From the NCBI GenBank assembly GCA_021234155.1, contig JAJEKV010000022.1, positions 7,287,961-7,351,960 on the forward strand: DNA of 64,000 nucleotides. The letters run 5' to 3'. Within the stretch, counting starts at the first letter, position 1. The number at the start of each line of letters is the position of its first letter. Both the position numbers and the translations under genes were made by a program. Below, piece by piece: positions 45,229 through 58,040 of the stretch. The stretch is from Isoetes taiwanensis. Lineage: Eukaryota; Streptophyta; Lycopodiopsida; Isoetales; Isoetaceae. The notes beneath the pieces were generated by a model that made no database searches, was not told the origin of the DNA, and saw only the letters and a list, made by a program, of their open reading frames with translations.

Positions 45229-46010
45229 ATGTTTGTTTACATTTTATTTTCTAACGTAAGACCCGATTTAATCCCAAAATAGTTGCTTGCAGCAATTGGG
45301 TTACCAAATTTGCCTAGACCTAGCAATCATTGCGAATTGTTGTATATGATCTTCCATTGAGATTTTATGAGATAGGAAGTGGCTTTAACTTCAACAAAGA
45401 CATTGCAAGGGAGTTCTTTTTGCTTCAGAAAGCGATTCCCATTTCCAATCAAACCATTGAGTATGCTCAATATCTGTTGTGTTTCATCTCCTTTCGTATT
45501 TTGAGTCTAATTTGCAATCTGAGCATTTGATTTGAGTCTCAAAAGGGTGCCATTTTTGGAGGACATGAGTTGTCAAATGCTTTCCGAAATAGAGGTATCC
45601 AAGCTCTTACATGCTTTGTTGGCGCACAAAGAAGGAAGGCGGCCATGGAATGAGAGTATTTGTTTTTATGTTTGTTTACATTTTTTGTTTCTTATGCAGG
45701 ACCCCATTTCATCCCCATGTGGTTGCTTGCAGCAAAACTGATACATGGGTTACCAGATTTGCCTACACCTATGCAATCATTATGAACTGTTGTATATGAT
45801 ATCCATTGTGATGATAAAGCTTTTATTACACAAGAAGTGGTTTTAACTTCATTGCAAGAGAAAACAAAATGCAAGAGAGGTCTTTTTGCCTCAGAAGGCA
45901 TTCCCATTTTCCAACAAACCATTGGGTATGCTCAATATCTATTGTCTTTTGTTTGATGAATTCCTCTCATATTTTGTTCCCTTTATGATTCTAATTTGCA
46001 ATGTCCTTTT
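45229..46010 (+). repeat. Tandem duplication, 439-bp period
   Basis: ATGTTTGTTTACATTTT at 45229 and 45668 starts two copies sharing GTTGCTTGCAGCAA, GGGTTACCA, TTTGCCTA, TTGTTGTATATGAT, AGTGGTTTTAACTTCA, AAACCATTG and ATGCTCAATATCT. No known protein fits. 44600-45100 is a GC-richer stretch with short frames, and 46000-47400 is AT-rich and otherwise empty. Confidence 0.75.
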
Positions 46011-47423
46011 GGGTGCAGATTCCCTCACGGATTCACAGTCTATATTGTTCAATAGGGTCAGACATGGAAGCCTGTTATGGGGAAAAAATGGGGTAGGGAT
46101 TATATTTTACTAGCCTTGTATATTTGCACCATCACCTTCCTCGAATATTGTATTTTCAACAGTAGCACATAGAAGAGCAGCACCAAATTAGGCACCCATT
46201 TGATGCAGACGATCTGTTTGCTTGCTGGCAAGCTCATGTATGAATCAAGCAGTTTCTCTAGGTTCCGTCTTCTATTATTATAAGAGCGCTATGACAAGCT
46301 TGCCAAGATAAGTTTACACTTTTTTTTTTTCATTTCCGAAATTTTAATTGAAATTGGAGTAGAAAAGCTAGGGTCGAAAAAGCTGCCTATGCCACTTTTA
46401 TTATGTGGATCATTCATTTTGCAGAAAATAGTTGTTTTACTTTCATTTTGCTTTCTTTTAGGTGTTCAAACTTATAGAGAATCCGATGGAGAATTGGTTC
46501 TTTTGACCTATAGGGTCAGTTTTTTTATCTGGCACGCAAGAGTTATTTGGCACATTTGTTGCTCTATTGGACCACAATAGGTATTATTTGCTTTCTGCTC
46601 TGTTGCTTTCTATATGTGCTAGATGTACTCTTAGAAGGAATAATGTCCATTCATGTGGTTTATGTATTTTATGATTCATTTGAATACATACAATTATATA
46701 GTTCATTGGCATTACTAGATCTGTTGGATAGATTTCCCAAATCAAATATGACAGATATAGTCATGCATGCCGTGCACCAATGTTTTTTGTTCGATATTCA
46801 AGGTGTCTTAATAAGTTGCTTAATGTTTTCTAGATTATCATAATTCAGGTCATTAAATCCAAAATTTAAATGATTTGGTGTTTATATAAATTATGCTACA
46901 TGTGAGAGAAATATGGAGAAGTTCGGATGGTTGTTCGATTGTAAAGAGGCAAACAAGCTATGTAATTGCATTACACTGTTTACTTTGTTGCCTTCTATTT
47001 ATCTGTATCTATTTGACAGTATGGCAACAACTAGAGGAACAAAATCTTGACTTCCTTGCAATTTTAGCCTTTCAGATCTAACTATATTAGATAAAATCTT
47101 GGTAAGTTTTGTCATACTAATACCTTCTAATACCTTCTTGAAACATTGATACAGAAATGATATTTCTTTTAGACCTGTTTCTAATTTTCTTTTACTTGCT
47201 TATACTTCATAGGCCTTATGATGGGAGGAAGATTATGAGTATGTATACTCCATATCACTTAGCAAAAGAATAAAAATTGATGCACGTCTATCGAAGAGAT
47301 ACATTTTGGAACAATTACTGTTGATCTATAGATATGGTATAGGTTTGTGTTAAGTGCTAAAGGGTTACAAGTTTGAACATGAGCTGTAATACTTTATTTT
47401 CTGTACACTACTATTTTCTTCTG

Positions 47424-50400
47424 AGGGGGCCCCAGCGGCACAGGCATCCACATCTTCCGCTCCCCCTGGGACCACCACTACCACCGGACCTGAAGTGGCG
47501 ATGCCTGCCACTAAATAGGGATCGTGCCTCAGCGTGGTATCTTGGAATTGCCGTGGCTTCCCATGGCAGAAGGGGGACAGTCTCAATTCCGTCGTCATGG
47601 ACATGGACCTTATCTTCCTCATGGAAAGAGTGCACCGGCGCTACTCCGTCTTCAATGAGTGCACCGGGAAACGAGGACCGCGGAGGAATTGCGTGTTACT
47701 ACCGCAGGGCCCCCTTGGCCCAACCGGTCTCCCTTGCAAGGCGACAGCACAACGTGAGATGTGGGTACGAAAAGTGCGAACGGCGATGGCGACCCTCTCT
47801 TTGTGGCTTGCTGCTTTCCCACTTGCCGAGCAATTTTACCACACGCGACTTGGATGTGGGCGTGCGGGGAGCCCTATGTCGATCTATATGATGACATACG
47901 CCAGCATGAACAATTGGGCAAGGTCATGTTGCTTGGAGATTTCAATGCGCGGCGACAGGCGAGCAGATCCCAAAACGCACCTCTACCGAGGATGTGTTGC
48001 AAATGGACCCCCTTGAGATGGTTTGGCCCGGCGGTCGGATAGCGGCCTGTGTGACCGCGGTATGGCCGGCGGTGGCCATTCTTTGGGACAAGATCTTTGA
48101 CCTGCCGGTCATTTGCAATGGGGCTATACGATGGCCGAATCCTCGGCTTCACTTGTGGACGGGGAGAACTAGGGGGCGGTACCGGTGTGGTGGATTACGA
48201 TGCAGCGTGGCGAGCAATGCCTACACTTGATCACTTTCGCTTATGCGGGACCCGGTGGGCGGGGCGAGGAAGTAGACTCGACCATCAGCCCCCTCGTTCT
48301 TGCAACATAGATCGGGCAAGCCAACCGAGCACCCATTGCCCCAACACCCCATGTACCACAGTTGCGTTTGGACTATGATCAGCGGCCCGGTCTATGCGAG
48401 GATGCTTGAGCATGAGGCTGCGAGGCCGCTGCTCTCCCCCACACTTCAGCAAGACGGCCCAACTAAACCGGCTCGCCGAGGGTAGGGGCGGATGCTTTGG
48501 GAGAGGCGCTCTCGGCGATCCACGGGGCTGCAACCACCCTTCCAATCACTGGGTTCGATGGCGAATGTCGAGAGCTGAAACGATAGCTCGCCAAGTCTTT
48601 GGACCCACCATTACGCCCCGGGCAGGTCGTCAATACCGGCTCCTTCCTCAAGACCAAGAAAGAGGGTACCTTTAAGGAGCACCAAGAATGGATGTTTGGT
48701 CTACTAGACTACCACCCTAGGGCCTTCCGGAAAGGTCTTGAGTAAGCCCGACAACCCACACAGGAAATATTACCGGAACAATGGGTGAGATACTTGCGCC
48801 ATTTGTATGACCCAATGGGAAGCCGGGACATGATACCATCCTGCGAGGCCTGCACCGGTCATTACTGAAGGGGATGTCATAATGGGCTGCAGCGCGCCGC
48901 TTGCGAAGGCGGCAGATTTGGATGGTATCGCGGCGAGAGCTTCTCAAGTTGGGCCCCCCTAGCGGTGCGGTTCTCCACGGCACTCTTCAACGAGACATTG
49001 CAGAAGGCTTCCCCGCCTGGACTACCCGGTAGAGTTGTGCCCATATACAAAGCAGGGGACCCCACAGCCCGGCCAACTATCGTACCATTATGATATGATT
49101 CGTCTTTGCCAAGTTGCTTTAGGGATTCTTGGCAATGATGACACTTTGGGCAGGATGGGAAGTCGCGGGCTCTCCGCTTGAGCAGCTTCCGCCCAAGGCA
49201 TTCTACTATTGACCATATCTTCACTCTGTGAACACTCATAGAGGATAGTTGAGGAATCAACGCCTTTAACCTCTTGTTGCTTTGTGGATTTCGCAAAGGC
49301 TTTTGACACGGTGCCTCGGGATAAGTTGTGGGACATTGAGACAGCTGGGGACCCCGTCGACTTGCGAGTAATGCTATATCTGAGACTATCTGAGGCTTGC
49401 TCCGGTCGTCTATTGCTTTATCGGGGAGCATTTGTTAGCCCATTGGGTGTAGCATTGGGGTGCCCTCTATCCCTATCGGCTCTTGGCTTGTACATTGATC
49501 GGCTAGAAGAATGGCTAGCTGAGCATGGGGAGCCGCTCAGTTGATGCACCACATAATCCGGAAACTCATATATGCGGATGATGTTGACTGCTTTCGCATA
49601 CCCCCAGAGGACATGCAACGCCACCGGATGCTTTGGACACTTTCTCGCCAATTCACTGGCATGAGAGTTAACTTGGCCAAGACGAGGGTGCTGCTGGTCC
49701 CATCATCCAAGACCCACGCCTTCCCCATTCACTTACCAAGGGGGGGGTAGTGGAGGTGGGTCGATCTTATAAGTATTTGGGCATTGAGTTTTCTACTACC
49801 ATATCTTTGGGATGCATCCATCGGATTACGGGTCACTGCGGGCTGGAAAGCCACGTATGCAATGCAAAACAACAAACAAGGCAGTAGCTGTATGCATGGG
49901 GTCACGGGGCACACTTGTTCGGGCCTTGGTTGAGCCGGTCCTCCTCTATGGGGCGGTGTGTGGGGCGGTGATATCCCTCACCACTTGGAGCGATCTAGGC
50001 GGTCTGAGAAGGCCTTCTTGCCGGGGCTTCGGGAGTGAAATCCACGGGCCCATATCCGGATCTTGCTCGGAGGCGAGGCTTCCTTCCATTCTGAGGGCTT
50101 ATTTGGAGCGTCACATTATTTACTTCGGAAGGTGGTGGCTATGGATGAAGCCCGGCCGCCCAACCTTGCTTTGGCGGTGGCGATGGGCCCCTTGGCGACT
50201 CAAAAGCCTTTGGAAAGACAAAGCAAGCCCGGTGGTTCTTGCGATGGAACGCGAGCAAGGCGGATGTGGACCAGCACACACCGGTTGAACGCACGCCTTG
50301 AAGCAAAGACATGGATGCTTGCTTCATGGCCAAGCTTTGGGATGCGAGGCCCCGTCACATGTCAAGGTGGCAAATTACCGACAAAGAGGTTAATCCCATG

Positions 50401-50975
50401 CTTTCAGGGCCCACACACACCACTACCGCGCATCCATCTACCCATGAAAAGGCGCCAGGTGATTGCTTCCATTCGCGACAGGTGCACACCCACCTCAGCA
50501 TTGAGACAGGGAGGTGGATTCGGGGGAGCAGCGTGAGGACAGAGTCCGCCGGCCGCCACCGCGCCATTGAGGATGAAAGTCACGCCCTCCGTGCTTTGTC
50601 ACAAGACGCAGCATATCCGGCCCGCATGCTGCTGTTGGTTGTGCCCCATCGGGCCCCTCGCATGAGCTATAAAGCACGGCCTCAGAGGGCTTGTTGGGAT
50701 CACCTCCAGGGAGGTAATGGATACGCCGGACTCAGTTATGCCCCCGGTCCGGCATTAACCTCATTGTACTTGTGATTATGTATATAACTGTGCAGTATGT
50801 CAGCATCCTTATTGCTACTAAGGTTTTCCCCCTAAAACCCTTCGGGGCAGGGGTTTTTTAATCCTGGTAGTAATACGCCTACTGCTCTCTCTTTGTACTT
50901 GGGTCCCATAGGCCAGTTGGTCTCCGTGAATGATAAAATCATATTCTATTCTATTCTATTCTATTCTGATTAAAT
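47424..50975 (+). mobile_element. LINE, 5'-truncated and decayed
   Basis: A run of frameshifted pieces in LINE order. The endonuclease start VVSWNCRGFPWQKGD..DMDLIFLME is at 47537, GDFNAR at 47938, and GGTGVVDY near 48180. The RT follows with VDFAKAFDTVP (49285), LGCPLSLSALGLYIDRLEEW (49455) and a YADD-equivalent (YMRMMLT region, shifted) near 49570. LVEPVLLYGAV lies at 49925, and the tail has GAGGTAATGGATACG and CCCTTCGGGGC ending in (ATTCT)n at about 50970. Truncation is just before the endonuclease. It is dead. Confidence 0.85.
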
Positions 50976-51989
50976 AGCAAGATTGGTATTCATGAATGTA
51001 TGCGAATATAGAATTAGCTTGGTTCATTTGTATTAGAGAATGTCCTAAAAATATAAGCTTTGTTGCCATTTTTTATTCATATAGAAGAATTGTATCCCAA
51101 GTATTCTAGGTTTTTATACGCAGATGGAAGAAATATCCAAGGAATTGTAAGCCTCAATTCGCTCTAACTCATCATCTAATAATTTTACCAGTTGAAGCCC
51201 ACTACAAAAGTCTACTTACATGGAGATGAAAAGAATAGTTTATCAAAGATCTGAAGTTTCAAAGTAGGTTGGAAGTATAAATGGATTTTATGGTGCATCT
51301 CACCATGGTTCTATCAGTGGATTTGCAAAAAAAGTGCGATGTTTCTTGCTGCAAATGTTTGTGAGTTTGGCTCAAGATGCAATCCAACCTTACATGCAAT
51401 TTTTATCTTGAACTTATGGCAAAGTTTCATGCTCGATTTTATATGCAATAATTGGGTCATATCTAATTTGGCATTGTCAACTGGCTAGGGCATAAGAGCC
51501 CAACACAATGGATCATGACATTGTATACTTAGAAGATACAAATATTTAAATTGCCATTCTCCCCACTTTCAACTACATGTATGCAATTCCTTTTCTATTG
51601 CATTTCTTATAGTTGTTTTGTACTGGTCTAAATTTCCCAATGGTCCAAATTTTCCAATGTGCTCACTCCTCCTCCTATTCTTCTTTGATCTTTGTCAATG
51701 CTATACAATGAATGTATAACATCTCCAACATCCATCTTTGACAATAGATTCTTCTTTGATCCCAAAATTTACCGTCTACTTCACCCATCATTCCATTATT
51801 CTATTGTATTATTCTATATGCCCATGACTAATGCGTGACCTCCTTAAAACCTACATCTATTACCTCATTATATCTAGGAACATTATTTGAGACTGAACTA
51901 CAAATATCTATGGACGCGATTACATTTTCAACTCTTTAATTCACCTATAAACTCCACACGTATACCCATTTCACATGTCTATGACTACT

Positions 51990-52018
51990 GCCCGGCATTG
52001 CTGGGCATATGTTTCTAG
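51990..52018 (+). mobile_element. Helitron 3' terminus (plus strand)
   Basis: GCCCGGC-ATT-GCTGGGC hairpin, eight bases, then CTAG (52015-52018) followed by T. The left arm of the inverted repeat preserves the corresponding unoccupied site (A^T between 35245 and 35244 on the minus strand), which supports a real insertion end here. The 5' end is not found. 50980-51990 has no gene. Confidence 0.65.
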
Positions 52019-52775
52019 TAAATACAATAACTTAAAAGCCATGTCCACATTTCTCAGTCAGTATATTCTTTGAGACATCAATACTGCAAGTGTGCAATTA
52101 AATTGAATTTGAGACATCAATACTGCAAGTACACAATCAAATTGAGAAATTAATTAACCTTGCAAGCATGCAATTAGAATTGAATGGAATGAATTTTTAT
52201 CATCCACGGAGACCACGGGGTGTATGGGACCCAATAGGTTTACTTTTTCCATGTTTATAGAATAGATATGGCATTATTCATGTCTAAGGTCCAGGTGCTT
52301 TGTTTATTCAGCATCAAGAAATGTTATACGATTCATACTATCCATCAATATCTTATATTGATGTGTGTTTATTACAAGGCTATATAATATATCTATTGCT
52401 ACGTCATCTCGGATGTCTCTGACATCCAAACTCATCCATGCACTTGAGATGGAATCAAACTATAATCAGCTGAGATATATTGTTGCCTTGTGTTTTGAAA
52501 AGGAGGGCATGGTGATGTGAACCATAATGCGATGCCATGTGCACATTGAATCTTTGGTTAAATGTACTCCCCTAAATGAGGAGGTTCGATATAACGTTCC
52601 AGTATATTATACGGTACAAATACCTATATTGTACTACCACATCATAGCACATTGACATGTCAAGCATAGGATATGACAATATACTACACATGCATGCCAC
52701 CTAGATAGCTAGCATGCTAATATATTGTAAGGGGTTTCTTCATGGACATATAAATATATTGACATGCCACTTACA
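52019..52775 (-). repeat. Right arm of the long inverted repeat
   Basis: Reverse-complement partner of 34489-35244, at an estimated 85-90% identity by eye, about 17 kb away. It begins directly at the Helitron CTAG end. Confidence 0.85.
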
Positions 52776-53090
52776 GCTCCATCTATTTGCATTAAAAAAA
52801 GCCCGCATTTAAAAACGCTAGAAAGGCTTGCTTTTACAAAACCTCAGCTGTTGAACTTATTTGGGGCTTTCTTTTATATTGATGACTTATTTTTGCATTT
52901 GTTTGGTTAGAAATCTTTAATACATGTATTGCATGCCACTTTCAGCTCCATCTGTTTCCATTAAAAAAAGCTCACATTTAAAAAAGCTAGAATCAGGCTT
53001 GTTTTTAGAAAACCTCAGCTCCTGAACTTATTTGGGGCTTTGCATTTATCATGATGACTTATTTTTGCATTTGTTTGGTTAGGTTGCATT
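52763..53090 (+). repeat. Tandem duplication, 169-bp period
   Basis: CATGCCACTTACAGCTCC (52763) recurs as CATGCCACTTTCAGCTCC (52932), with shared ACCTCAGCT, GAACTTATTTGGGGCTTT and GCATTTGTTTGGTTAG in both units. 53100-54030 contains short frames only. Confidence 0.8.
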
Positions 53091-54030
53091 GGAAGAAGTT
53101 CTACTTATATCTAATGCATTCTAGGCTGTTTTCATGTTTCAAGCGAACAATTTTGTCCCTTCATTTTCTAAAATAGGAATGGGCTTTGATGTCAATTGAT
53201 GATTCTGCTACAGTAAGGGGAATTCCTCCTTCGGATTTTCTAACTACCAGTAGCAGGCTTTTATTTGACATCCGTGTTAATTGTAGAGCTCCATCTACTG
53301 TTAATCATTTTCCTAGGCTTAGAATTTGCATGCAGATCCAAAGCACCTTAGAAATTGAAGTAAATACAGATAATTCCACCCCATCTCGGGATTCCCATTA
53401 TCATTAGCAAATGGGTGTTTATTTGACATACGAGTTGGTTGTAGAGCACATTTTGCATAATTTCGCTGCATATTCTGGCTTTACTGGTTGCCTCCTTTAA
53501 CTGTGTAGAATTCCCACTTTTAAAGCACCTGCATTTTAATTTCACAGCTGAAAACCTGGTACCCATAATCATTTTCTGCCTCAAGTTGCTAAAATGTTTG
53601 CCGTGTAATTGTGTTTTTATATTTCTGCGCCTAGCTGGGTCATGATCATGTCCGCATGTTGTATGCCAACTGTCCATTCTTTTATAGAAGAATTATTATG
53701 CTCCATTATGATGCTGCTTTCATCAAATGATAAAAAGATTTGAACATTATATTTCTGATAACCAGGATTATCCTCTTTAGAAAGGAACTGTTATATGCTC
53801 TACTGCTGCCACAATTCTGACATTTATCTAATGATAATATTTCTGATATATGTTGTCTAACGATAATATTTCTGATGTATGTTGTCTGCAGGAGGCATAA
53901 GTCAGCTGAAAATTGGAGCTCTGCATTTGGGCACGCTAAAAATTGACGGGAATAAGTTGGGTTTTCGATTTGCTGCATCCAGGGGTTGAGTTCCCATTGA
54001 GTTTTTAAGTTTCCTAAACCTTTTAAGGGC

Positions 54031-56133
54031 AGTATCTAAACGGGTTTGATGTGCGCTGTGATGGCCGCCATATAGGGTCTCGACGCAGTTTTCTTCATAA
54101 CTTCTGGCTCGGGTGTCAGATTCGGGTGTTTTTTAGTGCGTTGGAGAGCTAGAGATGTGAGCTTTCCATTGGTTTATAACTCATACACTTTTATTGTGTC
54201 TATCTAGGCCGGATTTAGAGTTTACAGATTTTGGCTGCCATGGCAAACCCTAGTTCGCCAGCTTCGGAAACACGTTCGTCGGCCAAGAAAGTGGTAGGTG
54301 GTGCTTCTGCTTCTTCTTTTGCGCATGATATGAATTCTTCTTTTCCGCTTCCTAATTTACCCAATAATTCTCGCCTCAATCCTCTTGCTTTTGACCCATC
54401 TCTTCTTGATATGAGTACAAGCTTGTAGCACTTTCCCCCTCTTTCTAAATCTGCACCTTTGTTTACTTCTCAAGTAGAGACCATAGTAAATACTTCTACT
54501 ATTGCTTCTGCTTCTTGTTTGTCTACTTGGGTGGGGTGTGTGCGCTCCTTACGCTCCTTGGGGTTCTTTCGATCTTTGTGGCTAGGACGCCTTCTACACG
54601 ATTTAGCGATTGGATCAAACGTGATTTGACATCCAGTGTGCAATCTGCTCATGTATCTGCTGCATTGAATATTATGGTACAGAATAACAAGAAAGAATTG
54701 AGCTCGTATCTAAATGAGTTACAAGCACAAGATGATCGTATGGATGTTCAGTTGCCTCCTGAAGGTGTATTCTATGAGATACAACAGTGTTCAAATGCTT
54801 TTACACAGGCTGGCCTACCGGTTGTCGAAATTGATCATAATGCTCATTTGCAGTGTGTTCAAAACCTTGTGTCTCATGCAGTTGTTTGCCATTTCACTGG
54901 ACAGTTTTTGGATCTCCGGAGAGTTGGATTTCGCTAAAACATCACCTCTTTAGACTGGTATTCCTCACTATCGTCTTTTAAAAAGTTTTGGATAAAGATA
55001 ATAATTTTTCCCTGGTCATGTTTGACTCTTCATTTGCAAGGCTGATGGGCTTGTGGGCGTGGTGTTGATCCTCTTTGGGGACATTATCTTCTATATCAAG
55101 TGTATTCTCTGGATTCTTGCCAAGTAAGTTCGGTGCATTGCGATGCCTTGTTGGCTTGCCTTAGAGGATTTTCCACTAGAACCGCAAGTGTCCGACTTTA
55201 TGATTGCTATTGCCAATGGATTGGGTATGCATCTTGCCCATTCTATTGTTAGTAGTCCTCGAATTTGTGTATCTCTTCCTACTTGTGTCTCTATTCCCCG
55301 GTCCATGAGTGGTCAAAAGTGGCCCACTTTTTTCAAGTACAAACTACGTGCGCTTAATGGACTCGAGCTTGCCAAGATGTTTCCCAATGTTGAGGCTTTT
55401 CGTTACTTACAGGTCTAGGCATACTTTTGTCTCTACCTCCCCAATTGCTCCTATCCCTCGTCACATAGCAGCCACTTCACTTTCAGTGTCGTGTTGTATC
55501 ATTTTCTTCTTCGATGCGCCTGCACTAGTTAATCCGCCAAGATATTGCCATTTCGTGTGCCTTCTTCTCTAGCTATTTACGCACCATCGCCTTCTTTGAG
55601 TGCATCTCCGGGTCGATCTATATCGGTAGACCCTCTTAATGAGGATCAACACTCTCGTCTTACGGACATTGCTCACAAGCAAGAATTATTGGAAGAAGGA
55701 TGGTCTACTCCACGCTTTGAAGAAGCTTGCGTCGCCGCAAAAATAGCTCGGCTCCCTCAATCTGCGTTAGTTCACTCAGCGCCCGAAGATCCGCTGCAAT
55801 TGTTACGATGGATGTCCCCGATTCAATGGCATTGAGACACCAGGGAGCAGATCAAGTTGCTGTTAATGATTCGATGGATGTGGAAGTTCGACCTGGTTAA
55901 AGTAACTTTTCTATAAATATGATTATGTATTATTCTTCTCTTTGTAGGAGAGGAAAATAGTGTGAACTGCATTATACTGTCATGCTTAGATGGGTGGCCC
56001 TGCTCAGTTGGATCTGATTCTCCACTGGGTTTTTTATTCCTGTCTCTGCATTGTATTATGTATTATGTATTATGATGGAGTGTTATTAATAAAGTTTGAC
56101 GTCCTTAAAATAAAAAAGTATCTAAACGGGTTT
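54031..56133 (+). mobile_element. Polyadenylated retroposon with 17-bp target duplication
   Basis: AGTATCTAAACGGGTTT occurs at 54031-54047 and 56117-56133. The insert (54048-56116) ends with AATAAA at 56088 and an A-rich tail, so it is a LINE-mobilised transcript copy. Coding remnants begin MAAMANPSSPASETRSSAKK (54231) with an SFPLPNLPNNSRLNPLAF stretch. Further shifted pieces include LALEDFPLEPQVSDFMIAIA (55150) and QKWPTFFKYKLRALNG (55315), and the last open frame reads LNEDQHSRLTDIAHKQELLE (55640). I do not recognise the source. It may be a LINE ORF1-like or a host mRNA. The perfect duplication indicates recent insertion, yet the reading frame is broken. Confidence 0.85.
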
Positions 56134-56329
56134 AACCCACAGTTTGTTCTTTGCATGTAAATGTCCTCTTTCTACTTCCTTATATTCGGTCTTTGCTTCT
56201 GCTCATAGCTCTTCAAAACAATTGTTGGCTTGGATTCGGTGAATTTCATAGCTCCCTATCCTACACTAACGCAGAATCGATTTCAGTTTCTCTGTGTAAT
56301 GCTATTTTTCCATTACAAGAGAAGGGTAC

Positions 56330-57500
56330 CTATAGTGTCTAGTGTAACGTCAAATTTCTTGACACAAGGAGAACTTGTCAAAACCCGGTTATTGTCACAG
56401 CCTTGACACTATACTTGTTGTGATCATTTGTCACAAACATGCCACAATAGCGTCGAATGTTGTGTCAAGCTTGTGGCTTCAATTTATATTATAATATTGA
56501 CACAAAATCAATTTAAAACTACATGGTAATTTAGAAAATGTCAAACTTGTGACAAGATTTTATCAACATTGTGATATTAAATGAAGCCCTTATGAACAGC
56601 ATTACATTAGCATTATCATCCCCATGACCCTCTTCATTTGCATTGCCTTCATGGTCATTGTCTTCTTCGTTCTTATCCTATTAAGTAAAGGATATGGTTA
56701 GAACTTTTGTAAGTAAACATTAATAATAAAGCTTCTTTTCTTACCTCATCAGAATCGTCAACGTAGCATATATTCTGAATGTCAAAAAAGTACAAGGATA
56801 AGAATAATATATGAATACTAGGTTGAAATAACAAAAATGTATAGAGATACTTACATTCAATGGTTCTTTGCCTTTCTTTGATTTTGTCTTAAATACGACT
56901 CCCGGGCTTGTTCCCTTGATATAATCAATAGCCTTGTGCTAAAGTAGAGAAGCAAAAATATAAAATACGCGAAATGTATATATAGAATAAGCATAAAGCA
57001 AACTCACCTTTCCTGGTACAAATCCTTTGGAAATCAATTCTTTTCTTGAACGCCTCATATCCACCTTTTTCTAATATTTCTTTCAGCATGTCATCGGTAG
57101 GCATCGAGCCCCAATCTCGAAACTACATCGGTTATAATAAAGTAAATTGAAAGACAAGGCCAAATAAAGAGCAATTCAAGACAAGAGCATTAAAGAAAAA
57201 ATAACTTTTACTTACAAATTTAATTCCTCCAGAACCAGTGCGTTGTGGCTTTTCCCGCTTGGATGCAGCATACGTTTGGCGTTCATAAGTTTTTCCACAT
57301 AATTCTAGAAACCTCTTCCAGGACTCCTCGTCCACATGCATTGGTCTTGTACCATTACCAGCACGAACGTTTCTTCGAAGGTTGTCCCTACATAAAGAAA
57401 AATTCATATAAATTTCATAACTAGAAAAATAAACAGCAATATACTCTCACCTCCAATGTCTCCATCTTTTCTGTTAAGAACTGGCACCTAAGATACTTTT
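56330..57500 (-). mobile_element. CACTA-like remnant with transposon-associated exons
   Basis: TAGTG occurs at 56333 and 56340 (CACTA on the minus strand). It is followed by several short TTGTGACA/TGTCACAA subterminal repeats to 56560. On the minus strand, exons with GT/AG borders read MHVDEESWKRFLELCG..KREKPQRTGSGGIKF (57387-57216), FRDWGSMPTDDMLKEILEKGGYEAFKKRI (57122-57008, in parts) and DYIKGTSPGVVFKT (56938-56855). This resembles the Trp-containing accessory protein often found in plant En/Spm elements. The phase between the last two exons does not fit, so it is probably defunct. The other terminus is not found. Confidence 0.45.
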
Positions 57501-57880
57501 TGATAACCTCTGAAATGTATTTTTGTTGAATAATAAAAATGTCACTCGACTCCTACCATATTTCTAACCCAAGGCAATAATGCATGATTCTAAGTTCAGT
57601 GATTTCAAACTGCTGTGCTAGCATCTCCTTACTATGTGCAATTAACTGTGCTGCATCTTCCGTGAAGACCATGTCTTCAACATATAGCAAGATCAAAGTT
57701 AGGCTGAGCAGAATGCATGGCTACATCTGCTTCACTAAGAGAGACAGTCTAGTTACGAAATTTTCTATCAGAGATTGGATACATATAAAGAGATCCCACT
57801 GTCGTATTCATTCGCAACGGGAGCAGCATAGCTTTGACTGAAAATCCAGTGCATCATTGAAGATCAAAACATATCTCCAT
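57450..57880 (-). mobile_element. Copia RT fragment (minus strand)
   Basis: Minus-strand reading ILLYVEDMVFTEDAAQ, LIAHSKEMLAQQFEITELR and HYCLGLEIW covers the copia RT catalytic block, here YVED instead of YVDD, and the following region. It is unrelated to the 3.0-8.4 kb element at sequence level. Confidence 0.7.
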
Positions 57881-58040
57881 TCATCATCATTTCACATGGG
57901 AGAAAGTAGTGGATGAAACTATTGTTATGGAACATCTTCCACCAGAGGAAATGCCTGTTGACCTGCTGACTAAACCTCTGATCAAGGAGAAGTTTATTGT
58001 ACATAGAAGTACTTTAGGAGTAGATTTGAAATTATAACAA
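57880..58040 (+). mobile_element. Copia C-terminal fragment (plus strand)
   Basis: The plus reading HFTWEKVVDETIVMEHLP, then MPVDLLTKPLIKEKF, then HRSTLGVDL is the end of a copia RNase H region. It lies head to head with the RT fragment on the other strand, so an inversion has split one element. 58040-59200 holds nothing recognisable apart from an Asp/Ser-rich minus frame at 58762-59019. Confidence 0.7.

Noticed and set aside
47373-48680. Multiple overlapping GC-rich ORFs as independent genes
   Set aside because: All are explained by the decayed LINE endonuclease region and its antisense shadows.
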